The translations under genes and the position numbers were made by a program. From positions 310,001 to 374,000 of the forward strand of contig NZ_AP012322.1 of NCBI RefSeq assembly GCF_001025155.1: a stretch of 64,000 bases of DNA, read 5' to 3'. Positions 17,176-27,082 of this stretch are shown piece after piece. The first letter of the stretch is position 1; each line of letters starts with the position of its first letter. The DNA is from Bifidobacterium angulatum DSM 20098 = JCM 7096. Lineage in GTDB: Bacteria > Actinomycetota > Actinomycetes > Actinomycetales > Bifidobacteriaceae. The notes beneath the pieces were generated by a model. That model did not search any database, was not told the DNA's origin, and saw only the letters and a list, made by a program, of their open reading frames with translations.

Positions 17176-18492
17176 ATGGAATACAGGCAGGTTGCTGACG
17201 GACTCACTGATTCGGACGATATGGTAGACGGCGTGAACGGCGAGGATTCCGCAAAAAGCGCGGAGTCTGGCAGGCAGCGGCATGAGCATGCGCTCGCCGG
17301 CATTCTCGGCCCGGCGTTCGTGGCCGCGGTCGCCTATGTGGACCCGGGCAATGTGGCGGCGAACATCACATCCGGCGCGCGATACGGCTACCTGCTGGTG
17401 TGGGTGCTGGTGCTGGCGAACATCATGAGCGTGTTCATCCAATACCAGTCCGCCAAGCTGGGCGTGGTCACCGGCAAATCCCTGCCCGATCTGTTGGGCG
17501 AACGTATGAGCGACGCCGGACGGTTCATGTTCTTCATGCAGGCGGAAGTGATCGCCATCGCCACCGATCTGGCGGAGCTCATCGGCGGCGCCATCGCATT
17601 GGATCTGCTGTTCAACCTGCCGCTGTTCGTCGGAGGGCTCATCATCGGCGCGGTGTCGACGGTGCTGCTGATGTTCGAAGGCGGCAGCACGCAGCGCATA
17701 TTCGAGAAGATCGTCATCGCCCTGCTGTTGGTGATCACGTTCGGGTTCATCGCCGGCCTGTTCATCGATCCGCCGAATCCGCTCGGCGTGGTGCAGGGGT
17801 TGGTGCCGCGTTTCACCAATCGTGATTCGGTGATGATGGCTACGTCGATGCTTGGCGCGACCGTCATGCCGCATGCGATCTACCTGCATTCCACGCTGGT
17901 GAACGACCATTATGCCGGCGGGCGGAAGAAGCCGTCGGTGCAACGCCTGCTGCATGGCGCGAAAATCGATGTGGCATGGGCGCTGCTGCTGGCAGGAACG
18001 GTGAATCTGTGCCTGCTGATCCTTGCCGCAAACTCTCTGCACGGCATGAGCGGTACCGATTCCATCGACGGGGCGCAGCATGCCATTGTCAGCGTGCTCG
18101 GCCCCGGCATCGGCACCATATTCTCCATCGGACTGCTGGCATCCTCGTTGAGCTCCACATCCGTGGGCACATACGCTGGTTCGGAGATCATGCATGGCCT
18201 GTTACGCATCAAAGCGCCGATGTGGGCATGCCGCGTGGTCACCCTGGTGCCCGGGCTGGTGGTGCTATGGTTCGCACCGAACCCCACCGAAGCGTTGGTG
18301 ATCGGTCAGGTGATCCTTTCCATCGGCATTCCGTTCGCCATCATCCCGTTGATGCGCTACACGCATGACAGGCGGTTGATGGGCAAGTGGGCGGATGGCC
18401 CGGTTCGCCATGCGTGCTTCATGCTGATCGCCGTGCTCATCGTCGCGCTGAATGCTCTGCTGATCGTACTGGTGCTGCGCGGCGAAGCCTGA
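17176..18492 (+). CDS. mntH: NRAMP divalent metal transporter (Mn2+/Fe2+)
   Basis: A 438-residue proton-coupled metal importer of the NRAMP family with about 11 membrane helices. The metal-binding DPGN motif is in TM1 (AYVDPGNVAAN) and the MPHA motif is in TM6 (TVMPHAIYLHS). The first 40 residues are acidic and cytoplasmic, and an in-frame ATG at 17221 would remove 15 of them. I did not see a convincing MntR or DtxR box in the 120-bp upstream gap. Manganese is the usual substrate in lactic-type anaerobes, but iron is possible. Confidence 0.94.
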   Translation: MEYRQVADGLTDSDDMVDGVNGEDSAKSAESGRQRHEHALAGILGPAFVAAVAYVDPGNVAANITSGARYGYLLVWVLVLANIMSVFIQYQSAKLGVVTGKSLPDLLGERMSDAGRFMFFMQAEVIAIATDLAELIGGAIALDLLFNLPLFVGGLIIGAVSTVLLMFEGGSTQRIFEKIVIALLLVITFGFIAGLFIDPPNPLGVVQGLVPRFTNRDSVMMATSMLGATVMPHAIYLHSTLVNDHYAGGRKKPSVQRLLHGAKIDVAWALLLAGTVNLCLLILAANSLHGMSGTDSIDGAQHAIVSVLGPGIGTIFSIGLLASSLSSTSVGTYAGSEIMHGLLRIKAPMWACRVVTLVPGLVVLWFAPNPTEALVIGQVILSIGIPFAIIPLMRYTHDRRLMGKWADGPVRHACFMLIAVLIVALNALLIVLVLRGEA

Positions 18493-18573
18493 CGGTACGC
18501 GCCCGTGCCGCGAGCGGAACCGCGCATGGTGGCGTTTCGGCTATTGTGTGTGGGAGAGCGTTTTCGAGGAGGC

Positions 18574-19806
18574 ATGATGCAGCAGCAGAATGAGGTGAGG
18601 TTCGCGTCGCCGGAAAACGGTGCGCCAGAACCGTTGAATCGACCGGAGGAGATGCGTGCGATTCGTCAGGCCATGGATGAGGGAAAGAACCCGTTGACGG
18701 CCACCGACGTGCCACGTTGGGAGGATCAGGTCGGCGTCAGCCGTATCGTCAACCGCCGTGTACTGGAATTCGAGGTGCTGCCCACGCCGGCGCAAGTGCT
18801 GTCCGACCTGCCGTTGAACGAACGGGCGCAGGAGCTTGTCGCCCGTTCCCGCGATGAGATCAGGGCATGCCTGTACGGCCAGGATGATCGTCTGCTGGTC
18901 ATCGTCGGCCCATGCTCGGTGCACGACCCGACCGCGGCTTTGGATTACGCGCGTCGTCTTGCGGCATTGAAGGCCGATCTTGACGATCATCTGCTGATCG
19001 TCATGCGCGTGTATTTCGAAAAGCCCCGTACCACCGTCGGATGGAAAGGCCTGATCAACGATCCGGATATCGACGGCAGCTGCAATATCCGTAAAGGTCT
19101 GCTGCTCGCACGCCGGACACTGCTGGATGTACTGGGCGAAGGCCTCGCCTGCGCCACCGAATTCCTGGAACCCACCAGCCCGCAGTATATTTCCGACGCG
19201 GTAAGCTGGGGCGCGATCGGCGCACGCAATACGGAAAGCCAGGTGCATCGCCAACTGGCCAGCGGCCTGTCCATGCCCATCGGCTTCAAAAACGCCACAG
19301 ACGGCTCGATCAGCGCTCCGGCGGACTCCTGCTTCGCCTCCGCCCAGCAGCACACCTTCTTCGGCATCGACCATCTTGGTCGCGCCGCCGTGGTCAAGAC
19401 GCTCGGCAACCCGGATTGCCATGTGGTGCTGCGCGGATCCACCAGCGGCCCGAACTACAGTGCCCATGATGTGGCCGAGACGCTGGACGCCATCAGAAAA
19501 CGCATGCCGGCCGACGCCGCGGCATCGCACGGCGTGATCGTGGACTGTTCGCACGGCAACTCCTGCAAGGACGAGCACAGGCAGGCCGAAGTCGTGCGCG
19601 ATATCGCCTCGCGTATCGCAGCCGGCGAGCAGGGCATCACCGGCATCATGATGGAAAGCTTCATCGAAGGCGGCAATCAGCCGGCCGCACCACTCGACCA
19701 ACTGGTATACGGCAAGTCGATCACCGACCGCTGCCTGAGCTGGAACGACACCGAACAACTCTTGCGTGAACTCGCGCAGGCAGTGGCCACACGCCGTTGG
19801 AACTGA
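18574..19806 (+). CDS. aroG: DAHP synthase (3-deoxy-7-phosphoheptulonate synthase)
   Basis: First enzyme of the shikimate pathway, joining phosphoenolpyruvate and erythrose 4-phosphate. The sequence is of the class I AroF/G/H type. It includes GPCSVHDP, KPRTTVGWKG, LEPTSPQY and the metal ligand region DCSHGN with GIMMESF. GAGGAGG at 18566-18572 sits just before two consecutive ATGs at 18574 and 18577, and the second has the better spacing. The length of about 410 is slightly above the usual 350 because of an N-terminal extension. Feedback specificity cannot be read, so the suffix G is by family resemblance only. Confidence 0.92.
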   Translation: MMQQQNEVRFASPENGAPEPLNRPEEMRAIRQAMDEGKNPLTATDVPRWEDQVGVSRIVNRRVLEFEVLPTPAQVLSDLPLNERAQELVARSRDEIRACLYGQDDRLLVIVGPCSVHDPTAALDYARRLAALKADLDDHLLIVMRVYFEKPRTTVGWKGLINDPDIDGSCNIRKGLLLARRTLLDVLGEGLACATEFLEPTSPQYISDAVSWGAIGARNTESQVHRQLASGLSMPIGFKNATDGSISAPADSCFASAQQHTFFGIDHLGRAAVVKTLGNPDCHVVLRGSTSGPNYSAHDVAETLDAIRKRMPADAAASHGVIVDCSHGNSCKDEHRQAEVVRDIASRIAAGEQGITGIMMESFIEGGNQPAAPLDQLVYGKSITDRCLSWNDTEQLLRELAQAVATRRWN

Positions 19807-19833
19807 CGGCGGAACAACGCGAAAGGAACACCC

Positions 19834-20544
19834 ATGACCAGAACCATCGCCATCATCGGCGCACTGAACGAAGAAATCGCGCACATCGCCGAAGCGCTCG
19901 CCAACACCACGCATGCCACGGCCGCAAGCCTTGACATAACCTGCGGCACGCTTGCCGCCAACAGCGGCGAGGAACTTTCCGTCGCGGCCACCGTAGGCGG
20001 CATGGGGCTTGTCGCCGCGGCAGCCACCACGCAGCATCTCATCGACGTCTACCATCCTGAAGCCATCATTTTCTCCGGCATCGCCGGCAATCTCAACAAG
20101 CGGCTTCACATCAACGATGTAGTGCTTGGCGGTACGCTGCGCTATCTCGACACCGACATGCGACTCGTAGGCCAATGGAAGCCGGGAACCGAACAGAACC
20201 CCATCGAGGAGTTCCATAGCGACAGGCATCTGCTGGATGTCGCGGACAAGGCCCTTGCCGACGCCGGCATCACCCATATCATCGGCACCATCGCCTCCGG
20301 CAACTATTTCGTGGACGACCCGGCCAAGGTCGAGGAGGTCATCCGCGCCACCGGTGCCGACGCGGTGGAAATGGAAGGCGCCGCAGTGGCGCAGGTCGCC
20401 GCGCGCAACGATGTTCCAGCATTGGTGATTCGCGCGCTGTCCGATAACGCCGACACCGACTATGAGGAATTCAAAGGCTTCGACATCAGTGAATACGCGA
20501 ATACAGCCGCCAACCTCACCGTGGATCTGCTCAGGCGTCTCTAG
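19834..20544 (+). CDS. mtnN: 5'-Methylthioadenosine/S-adenosylhomocysteine nucleosidase
   Basis: A 236-residue nucleosidase (Pfs) that cleaves MTA and SAH to adenine plus the thioribose or ribosylhomocysteine, the latter feeding LuxS. The family signature VEMEGAAVAQVA with the catalytic glutamate is intact, as are the IGALNEEI start and the FSGIAGNL loop. It starts 28 bp behind aroG with GAAAGGAAC upstream and is probably co-transcribed with it. Its last codons overlap the PHO box that serves the next operon. Confidence 0.93.
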   Translation: MTRTIAIIGALNEEIAHIAEALANTTHATAASLDITCGTLAANSGEELSVAATVGGMGLVAAAATTQHLIDVYHPEAIIFSGIAGNLNKRLHINDVVLGGTLRYLDTDMRLVGQWKPGTEQNPIEEFHSDRHLLDVADKALADAGITHIIGTIASGNYFVDDPAKVEEVIRATGADAVEMEGAAVAQVAARNDVPALVIRALSDNADTDYEEFKGFDISEYANTAANLTVDLLRRL

Positions 20545-20561
20545 GTGAACAATAGCTGAAC
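20540..20561 (-). promoter_or_regulatory. PHO box upstream of the kinase-regulator operon
   Basis: Read on the minus strand, two 11-nt direct repeats GTTCAGCTATT and GTTCACCTAGA abut at 20561-20540. This matches the actinobacterial PhoP/RegX3 PHO-box layout of GTTCACC-like 11-mers. It overlaps the mtnN stop codon. A -10-like TACTGT lies at 20600-20605, ahead of the histidine kinase gene. Autoregulation by the response regulator at 21993 is the simple reading. Confidence 0.6.
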
Positions 20562-20665
20562 TTCAGGCGTATTGCGCATTGTCGCCGTTCCGGCTTCGCT
20601 ACTGTGGTAAAGCGAAGGTGTCCTGTGGGCAAACCCCGATAGTCGAAAGGGCGACGAGCGGCGAA

Positions 20666-21931
20666 ATGCAGTGGTGGCAGATTCTTCTGGTGGTCGCGGC
20701 GGTGGCGGTGGTTTCGCTCGCCGCATATTGGGCCGGCAAGGAGCGTGGCGAACGTCTTGCCCGTGACGAATACCATGACAGCGGTATGAGCGTGGGCGGC
20801 GAATCGTTGTTTGCCGGCAACGATTCGCCGCGCACCGGTGAAGAGGCGTTTATGCGCGCACTGCCGCAGGCGGTGGCGCTGGTCGACGGCAACGGTGCCG
20901 TGCAGTATGCGCGTGACGATATCGAACGGTTCGGTCTCATCGCTGCCGGCCATGTACGCAATAGCGAGATTCTCGACATGCTCGCCCAAGTGGAGCATGA
21001 CGGCACAACCCGTGAGCGCGAACTCGAAGTGGCACGTTCGGCGGCCGACATGGCAGGCACGCATTCGGGCAGGGGAGTGCAGGCGGGGCAATCATTGCCT
21101 TCGCGCGAACAATATCTGAGCGTGCGGGTGAGCCGTATCGGTGATGGACTATATGCGCTGCTTGCCGTCGACATAAGCGAGCGCAGACATTTCGAACAGA
21201 TGCGCCGCGAGTTCATGACCAATGTCGCGCACGAGCTGAAAACGCCGACCGGCGCGATCGCATTGCTGGCCGAAACCATTGCCGACGCGGCCGACGATCC
21301 GGATGCGGTACGGTATTTCTCCGGGCGTGTCAGCAAGGAGTCCGCCCGCCTGACCGAATTGGTGCGACGGCTGATCGATCTGCAGAAGATGCAGGACGCC
21401 GGCCGTAGCCTGCACCCCAAGCGCATGTCGGCATTGGCCGTGGCCAGGGCCGCCATCGATGCGAATCGTGTGCAGGGCGAACAACGGCATATCGAGATGG
21501 TGCTCGCATTCGATGGAACCCGATTGGGGCCGGAACCGTCCGATAGCGACCCGGATGTGCCGATCATGTGCGATGAGAGCGCAATCGTGACCGCGGTGAA
21601 GAACCTGGTGGAGAACGCCATCCACTATTCGCCGGAATACACCACGGTCTGCGTGGCGGTGGACACCAGCGAGCACGCCGTACGCATCCGCGTAATCGAT
21701 CAGGGCATCGGCATTCCCGAATCCGCCATCGGACACATCTTCGAACGCTTCTACCGGGTCGATCCGGCGCGATCGAGACAGACGGGCGGCAGCGGCCTGG
21801 GGCTTGCCATCACCAAGCATTGCGTGGAGGATTGCGGCGGCACGATTTCCGTATGGTCGCACGAATTCGAAGGTTCCACATTCACCATCGAACTGCCCTG
21901 CGCCGAAGATATGGCCGAGCAGACGGAATAG
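20666..21931 (+). CDS. senX3: Sensor histidine kinase, SenX3/PhoR-like
   Basis: A 421-residue membrane kinase with one N-terminal helix (about 7-25), a PAS-like region (about 60-170), a HisKA domain with His189 in NVAHELKTPTG, and an HATPase domain with N (VENAIHYS), G1 (DQGIGIP) and G2 (GSGLGLAI) boxes. The single helix and PAS architecture match SenX3/PhoR phosphate sensors. ATG 20666 is favoured because the membrane segment begins right after it. Its partner regulator follows 61 bp later, and pstSCAB, with a PHO box, lies just downstream. Confidence 0.9.
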   Translation: MQWWQILLVVAAVAVVSLAAYWAGKERGERLARDEYHDSGMSVGGESLFAGNDSPRTGEEAFMRALPQAVALVDGNGAVQYARDDIERFGLIAAGHVRNSEILDMLAQVEHDGTTRERELEVARSAADMAGTHSGRGVQAGQSLPSREQYLSVRVSRIGDGLYALLAVDISERRHFEQMRREFMTNVAHELKTPTGAIALLAETIADAADDPDAVRYFSGRVSKESARLTELVRRLIDLQKMQDAGRSLHPKRMSALAVARAAIDANRVQGEQRHIEMVLAFDGTRLGPEPSDSDPDVPIMCDESAIVTAVKNLVENAIHYSPEYTTVCVAVDTSEHAVRIRVIDQGIGIPESAIGHIFERFYRVDPARSRQTGGSGLGLAITKHCVEDCGGTISVWSHEFEGSTFTIELPCAEDMAEQTE

Positions 21932-21992
21932 CCAGGCGGAACAATCAGTCGCAATAGTCGGACCAAAACCAAGGAAAGAGAAGAAAACCACC

Positions 21993-22694
21993 ATGACACG
22001 CATTCTTATCGTGGAGGACGAGGAATCCTACCGGGAACCCCTGGTATACCAGCTCACCCGCGAAGGCTACGAGGTCTCCGCCGCAGCCACGGGCGAAGAG
22101 GGGCTTGAACTGTTCACCCACGGCGGGATCGACCTGGTACTGCTCGATCTGATGCTCCCGGGCATTGATGGCACCACACTATGCCGCCGCATTCGAGAGC
22201 AAAGCCGCGTACCGATCATCATGCTGACCGCAAAAAGCACGGAAATCGACAAAGTGGTCGGATTGGAGATCGGCGCCGACGACTACGTGACCAAACCGTA
22301 TTCCTTCCGCGAACTGCTGGCGCGCATCCGCGCCGTGCTGCGCCGCAACCAGAGCGCCCAACAGCAGGGGAGCGCCGACGACGACGTGCCGCTGACCTGC
22401 GGCGACATCGTGATGCGCGTCGGGCAGCATCAGGTCATCGTTCGCGGCGAATCCGTGTTCTTCCCGTTGAAGGAATTCGAACTGCTGGAATACCTGATGC
22501 AGAACAAAGGACGTGTGCTCACCCGGCATCAGCTGATCGACCGCATCTGGGGCGCCGATTATGTCGGCGATACCAAAACGTTGGACGTGCACGTCAAACG
22601 TGTACGCGCCAAAATCGAAGAGGAACCAAGCCACCCGAAATACCTGAGCACCGTGCGAGGCCTGGGATACAAGATCGACGAGCCTGCCGACTGA
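21993..22694 (+). CDS. regX3: Response regulator, RegX3/PhoP-like (OmpR family)
   Basis: A 233-residue regulator. The receiver domain has the acidic pair Glu8-Asp9, phospho-acceptor Asp52 in LLDLMLPG and the conserved Lys of YVTKPYS. The C-terminal winged helix shows the OmpR pattern ending in STVRGLGYK. ATG 21993 is preceded by AAGGAAAG. It should bind the PHO boxes at 20540-20561 and 22768-22789 and activate phosphate uptake. The name rests on neighbourhood and architecture. Confidence 0.92.
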   Translation: MTRILIVEDEESYREPLVYQLTREGYEVSAAATGEEGLELFTHGGIDLVLLDLMLPGIDGTTLCRRIREQSRVPIIMLTAKSTEIDKVVGLEIGADDYVTKPYSFRELLARIRAVLRRNQSAQQQGSADDDVPLTCGDIVMRVGQHQVIVRGESVFFPLKEFELLEYLMQNKGRVLTRHQLIDRIWGADYVGDTKTLDVHVKRVRAKIEEEPSHPKYLSTVRGLGYKIDEPAD

Positions 22695-22767
22695 CAGACG
22701 ACCGAGCCGTCTGACGGCAGCGCGGCAGATAGTGCGGTCGCCCAGGTCAGCCGGAACGACGGGAAGT

Positions 22768-22789
22768 GTTCATCTTCCGTTCACCTATT
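22768..22789 (+). promoter_or_regulatory. PHO box upstream of pstS
   Basis: Two adjoining 11-nt direct repeats, GTTCATCTTCC (22768-22778) and GTTCACCTATT (22779-22789). A possible -10 TAGGCT follows at 22817-22822. The position and repeat length agree with PhoP/RegX3 control of the pst operon. Confidence 0.78.
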
Positions 22790-22891
22790 TTGGATCGGCA
22801 CGCTCGTGGGATTCCCTAGGCTTGTAAGTGTCCTAGAGACGAGCGCTTCGACGGCTCCCGTCCAGATAGATGACAGAGGAATAAGAAGATA

Positions 22892-24013
22892 ATGAACAAG
22901 AATCTCATCGTTCGTTCGCTGGCCGCCGTTTCCGGCCTGGCCATGCTGGCCTCCCTCGCCGCCTGCGGCGACAACGTCGCGGCCACCACTGATTCGACCT
23001 CCACCAAGGATCTCAGCTCCCAGATCTCCGGCGACTACGCCGGTGCCGGCGCCTCCTCCCAGCAGGCCGCTGTCGAAGCCTGGATCGCCGGATTCAAAGG
23101 CAGCAACCCCGACGCCAAGATCGCCTACAACCCCTCCGGCTCCGGTGCCGGCGTGACCACCTTCCTGCAGGGCGCCACCGCATGGGCAGGCTCCGACAAG
23201 GCGCTCGCCGACGACGAAGTCGAACAGTCCAAGAACGTGTGTGCCAAGGGCACCGCATTCGACGTGCCGGTGTACGTCTCCCCGATCGCGGTCGTGTTCA
23301 ATCTCAAGGGCGTGTCCGATCAGGGCGAGCATGTCAACATGGATGCCTCCACCATCGCCAAGATCTTCGATGGCAAGATCACCAAGTGGAACGACGCGGC
23401 CATCAAGTCCCAGAATCCGAAGCTCAATCTGCCCGACACCGACATCACCGTCGTGCACCGTTCCGACAAGTCCGGCACCACCCAGAACTTCGTAAGCTAC
23501 TTCAAGGACGCTGCCCCGAACGATTGGACCTATGACCTGTCCGAGAACTGGCCGAATGAGGTCGGGCAGGGCGCCAAGGGCACCTCCGGCGTGATCAACA
23601 CCGTCAAGCAGGCCGACGGCACCATTGGCTACGCCGACTTCTCCCAGATTGGCGAGCTGGGCACCGTAGCCGTCAAGGTCGGCTCCAAGTACACCGAGAT
23701 CTCCGCCGATGCCGGCTCCAAGGTCATTGAGGATTCCGAACTTGCCGACGTCAAAGGCGAACACCGCGTCGTGGTGAATATCAACCACAAGACCGAGGCC
23801 GACGGTGCCTACCCGATCGTGCTGGTCTCCTACGACATCGTCTGCCCGGCGTACAAGGACACCAAAACCGCCGAGTTCGCCAAGTCCTGGCTGAGCTACG
23901 TCACCAGCGACGAAGGCCAGAAGACCGCCCAGCAGGCCGCCGGCACCGCGCCGCTGCCGAGCACGCTGACCTCCAAGATCGCCGACTCCATCAAAGCGAT
24001 CTCCACCAAGTAA
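22892..24013 (+). CDS. pstS: Phosphate-binding lipoprotein PstS
   Basis: The substrate-binding subunit of the high-affinity phosphate ABC importer. The 373-residue precursor has a signal sequence and lipobox LAAC with the lipidated Cys25. The mature protein carries PstS motifs such as FKGSNPDAKIAYNPSGSGAG and VHRSDKSGTTQNF, which ligate phosphate. It is the first gene of pstSCAB. It has its own PHO-box promoter, and a 119-bp gap before pstC may allow higher expression of the binding protein. Confidence 0.97.
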   Translation: MNKNLIVRSLAAVSGLAMLASLAACGDNVAATTDSTSTKDLSSQISGDYAGAGASSQQAAVEAWIAGFKGSNPDAKIAYNPSGSGAGVTTFLQGATAWAGSDKALADDEVEQSKNVCAKGTAFDVPVYVSPIAVVFNLKGVSDQGEHVNMDASTIAKIFDGKITKWNDAAIKSQNPKLNLPDTDITVVHRSDKSGTTQNFVSYFKDAAPNDWTYDLSENWPNEVGQGAKGTSGVINTVKQADGTIGYADFSQIGELGTVAVKVGSKYTEISADAGSKVIEDSELADVKGEHRVVVNINHKTEADGAYPIVLVSYDIVCPAYKDTKTAEFAKSWLSYVTSDEGQKTAQQAAGTAPLPSTLTSKIADSIKAISTK

Positions 24014-24132
24014 GTAGGTCTTCACAACCTGCCGTTCCGAGCGAAGTCGGAGCCCCCGGTCCCCATGTAGGATGGGAGGAATCCGACTCCGCTCACTGTG
24101 CTGAGTAAACCGATTCGTTCCAAGGAGAACTC

Positions 24133-25086
24133 GTGAGTTCGCAAGACAACACGGCCGGACGCCACGGCAGCGGCAAAACCGCTGACAAGGTATTCAAAGG
24201 CGTTGCCTATGGCTGTGGCATCCTCATTCTGGTGGTGCTCGCCGCCGTCGCACTGTTCCTGCTGTTCCGCGCATGGCCGCTGATCGGCGGCGATCAGAAA
24301 GCCAACAGCGCCACGATTTCCAACTTCACCGGTGGCAAGGCCACCAACTTCTGGCAGTACGTCGGGCCGCTGCTGTTCGGTACCGTGCTGGTCTCGGCCC
24401 TCGCACTGCTGATTTCCTTCTTCATCTCCGTGGGCATTGCGCTGTTCATCTCGCATTACGCCCCGAAGAAGCTCGCCACCGTGCTGAGCTACGTGGTCGA
24501 CCTGCTTGCCGCCATCCCGTCCGTCATCTACGGCCTATGGGGCGGCCTGGTGCTGGTTCCCGCCATCTACCCGTTCTGGAACTGGCTGTCGAAGACCTTC
24601 GGCTGGATTCCGATCTTCGCCGGCCCGGCGGCCAACCCATCCCGCACCGTCGCCACCGTGTCCGTGGTGCTTGCGGTCATGATCCTGCCGATCATCACCT
24701 CCATGTCGCGTGACATTTTCCTGCAGACACCGCGCCTGCAGGAGGAAGCCGCGCTGGCGCTCGGCGCGACCAGGTGGGAGATGGTCAAGCTCGCCGTACT
24801 GCCATTCGGCAAATCCGGCGTCGTCTCCGCCTCCATGCTTGGTCTTGGTCGTGCGCTCGGCGAGACGATGGCCGTGCTGATGATCCTGTCCCCGGGGCTC
24901 AACTACTCGTTCAAACTGCTGCAGGCCTCGCAGAACCAGACCATCGCAGCCAATATCGCAGCGCAGTACCCGGAAGCGAACGCTCTGGGCGTCTCCGCCC
25001 TGATCGGCACCGGCCTGGTGCTGTTCCTCATTACCTTCGTGGTGAACTTCATCGCACGTAAGATCACCGAGAAAGCGAGTGCATGA
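24133..25086 (+). CDS. pstC: Phosphate ABC transporter permease PstC
   Basis: A 317-residue permease with six predicted helices and the EAA loop (EEAALALGATRWEM) that docks to PstB. GTG 24133 follows CAAGGAGAAC. The stop codon overlaps the pstA start (ATGA), a sign of coupled translation. Confidence 0.96.
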   Translation: MSSQDNTAGRHGSGKTADKVFKGVAYGCGILILVVLAAVALFLLFRAWPLIGGDQKANSATISNFTGGKATNFWQYVGPLLFGTVLVSALALLISFFISVGIALFISHYAPKKLATVLSYVVDLLAAIPSVIYGLWGGLVLVPAIYPFWNWLSKTFGWIPIFAGPAANPSRTVATVSVVLAVMILPIITSMSRDIFLQTPRLQEEAALALGATRWEMVKLAVLPFGKSGVVSASMLGLGRALGETMAVLMILSPGLNYSFKLLQASQNQTIAANIAAQYPEANALGVSALIGTGLVLFLITFVVNFIARKITEKASA

Positions 25087-26075
25087 TGTCCGCAACCGAA
25101 GCATCGCCAATGGACGGCGCGCCCGTCATCGACTTCGACAAGTTCAAACCGACCCGTTCCTTCATCGCGGCTCGCAAGCGCAAGGACGCCGCCATGCGTC
25201 TGCTGATCTCGCTGGCGTTCATCGTCGCGCTCGTGCCGCTGATCTCCGTGCTGTGGACCACCATCGCCAACGGCGTCAAGAGGCTGAATCTCAACTTCCT
25301 GAGCTACAACATGACCGGCGTGGTCGGAGGCAATCCAACTCCCTCCGGCGGTTACGGCGGTGTGCAGCACGCCATCATCGGCACGCTGGAGATCACGCTC
25401 GGCGCCATGGTCATTTCGATTCCGATCGGCCTGATGTGCGCCGTGTACCTGGTGGAATACTCCAACCGCGGCAAGCTGTCGCGCGCCATCACCCTGCTGG
25501 TGGATGTGATGAGCGGCATCCCATCCATTGTGGCCGGCCTGTTCGCCTTCTCGATGTTCACCATCCTGCTTGGGCCCGGCACCATCAACGGTTTCGAAGG
25601 CTCCGTGGCACTGTCGCTGCTTATGCTGCCCACCGTGGTCAAATCCAGTGAGGAGATGCTCAAGATCGTGCCGAACGATCTGCGCGAGGCATCGTATGCG
25701 CTGGGCGTCACCAAGCAGCGCACCATCACCAAGATCGTGCTGAGGACCGCATTGCCGGGCATCGTATCCGGCTGCATTCTGGCCATCGCGCGAGTGATCG
25801 GCGAAACTGCGCCGCTGCTCATGACCGCCGGCTACATTGCGTCCACGAACGTGAACCTGATCTCCGGGCAGATGACCACGCTGCCGGTGTACGTCTATCA
25901 GGAATACTCCAAGCTGAACGCGAACTGCCCGGTCGGCGCGGACGCCTCCTGCGTGACCACCATCCCGATGGAACGCGCCTGGGCCGCCGCTCTCGTGCTC
26001 ATCGTACTCGTGCTTATCCTCAACCTCATCGGCCGCTTGGTGGCGAAGGTATTCGCCGTCAAAACAGAACGCTGA
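25083..26075 (+). CDS. pstA: Phosphate ABC transporter permease PstA
   Basis: The second permease of the Pst importer, 330 residues. It has an N-terminal cytoplasmic stretch, six helices, the DVMSGIPSIVAG motif and the EAA loop REASYALGVTKQRT. It overlaps pstC by 4 nt. ATG 25083 and ATG 25086 are both in frame and cannot be told apart. Confidence 0.96.
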   Translation: MMSATEASPMDGAPVIDFDKFKPTRSFIAARKRKDAAMRLLISLAFIVALVPLISVLWTTIANGVKRLNLNFLSYNMTGVVGGNPTPSGGYGGVQHAIIGTLEITLGAMVISIPIGLMCAVYLVEYSNRGKLSRAITLLVDVMSGIPSIVAGLFAFSMFTILLGPGTINGFEGSVALSLLMLPTVVKSSEEMLKIVPNDLREASYALGVTKQRTITKIVLRTALPGIVSGCILAIARVIGETAPLLMTAGYIASTNVNLISGQMTTLPVYVYQEYSKLNANCPVGADASCVTTIPMERAWAAALVLIVLVLILNLIGRLVAKVFAVKTER

Positions 26076-26114
26076 ACCGTGCAGTCGTAATCAACAAGTC
26101 ATAAGGAAAATCAC

Positions 26115-26894
26115 ATGGGACAACGCATTGATGTCAACCATCTGAACATCTACTACGGCAACTTCCTGGCCGTGGAGGATGTGAACCTCAATATCGAGGC
26201 GAACAAGGTCACCGCATTCATCGGGCCTTCGGGCTGTGGAAAATCCACCGTGCTGCGCACTCTCGACCGCATGCACGAGATCATCCCCGGCGCGCATTGC
26301 GAGGGCGAGGTGCTGCTGGAAGGCAAGAACCTGTACGCCAAGGACGTCGATCCGGTGGCCGTGCGCCGTGACGTGGGTATGGTGTTCCAGCGTCCGAACC
26401 CGTTCCCGACCATGTCCATTCGCGAGAACGTGCTTGCCGGCGTCAAGCTCAACAACCGTAAGATCTCGAAGTCCGATGCGGACGATCTGGTCGAATGGGC
26501 GTTGCGTGGCGCGAACCTGTGGAATGAGGTCAAGGATCGTCTGGACAATCCGGGCGTCGGCCTGTCCGGCGGGCAGCAGCAGAGGCTGTGCATCGCTCGC
26601 GCCGTGGCCGTGCACCCGCAGGTGCTGCTCATGGATGAGCCGTGCTCCGCGCTTGATCCGATCTCGACCCTGGCCGTCGAGGATCTGATCAACGAGCTGA
26701 AGAACGACTACACCATCGTGATCGTGACGCATAACATGCAGCAGGCAGCCCGTATCGCCGACTACACGGGCTTCTTCAACCTGAAGGCCGTGGGCCAGCC
26801 GGGGCACCTCGAGTACTTCACCGACACCACCACCATGTTCAACAATCCTCAGAACGAAGAGGCCGAGCGCTACGTTTCCGGTCGTTTCGGCTGA
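26115..26894 (+). CDS. pstB: Phosphate ABC transporter ATPase PstB
   Basis: A 259-residue ATPase with Walker [10 protein letters not shown] (about 38), Q-loop VFQRPNPFP, signature LSGGQQQR and Walker [12 protein letters not shown]. It is the last gene of the operon, and no phoU follows within the window. A 15-bp terminator lies 15 bp downstream. Confidence 0.97.
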   Translation: MGQRIDVNHLNIYYGNFLAVEDVNLNIEANKVTAFIGPSGCGKSTVLRTLDRMHEIIPGAHCEGEVLLEGKNLYAKDVDPVAVRRDVGMVFQRPNPFPTMSIRENVLAGVKLNNRKISKSDADDLVEWALRGANLWNEVKDRLDNPGVGLSGGQQQRLCIARAVAVHPQVLLMDEPCSALDPISTLAVEDLINELKNDYTIVIVTHNMQQAARIADYTGFFNLKAVGQPGHLEYFTDTTTMFNNPQNEEAERYVSGRFG

Positions 26895-26908
26895 TCGAGT
26901 GCCGGGAT

Positions 26909-26955
26909 GGCCCGGAAGCGGCGGTTTTGTACTCGCCGTTTCCGGGCCGTTTTGG
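26909..26955 (+). terminator. pst operon terminator
   Basis: A 15-bp stem with one G-T pair (26909-26923 with 26934-26948), a 10-nt loop and then GTTTTGG. Confidence 0.75.
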
Positions 26956-27082
26956 TATTTCTGGGGTTTGCGTTGCCGATGATCGTCTGGCTGCCTTCGG
27001 TTCTGCTATTGCTTGGAGGCTGGATCCGGGGGCACGGTCCATGATATGTGCTTCGGTTCTACGGCTGTGCTGGCCGGGGTTT

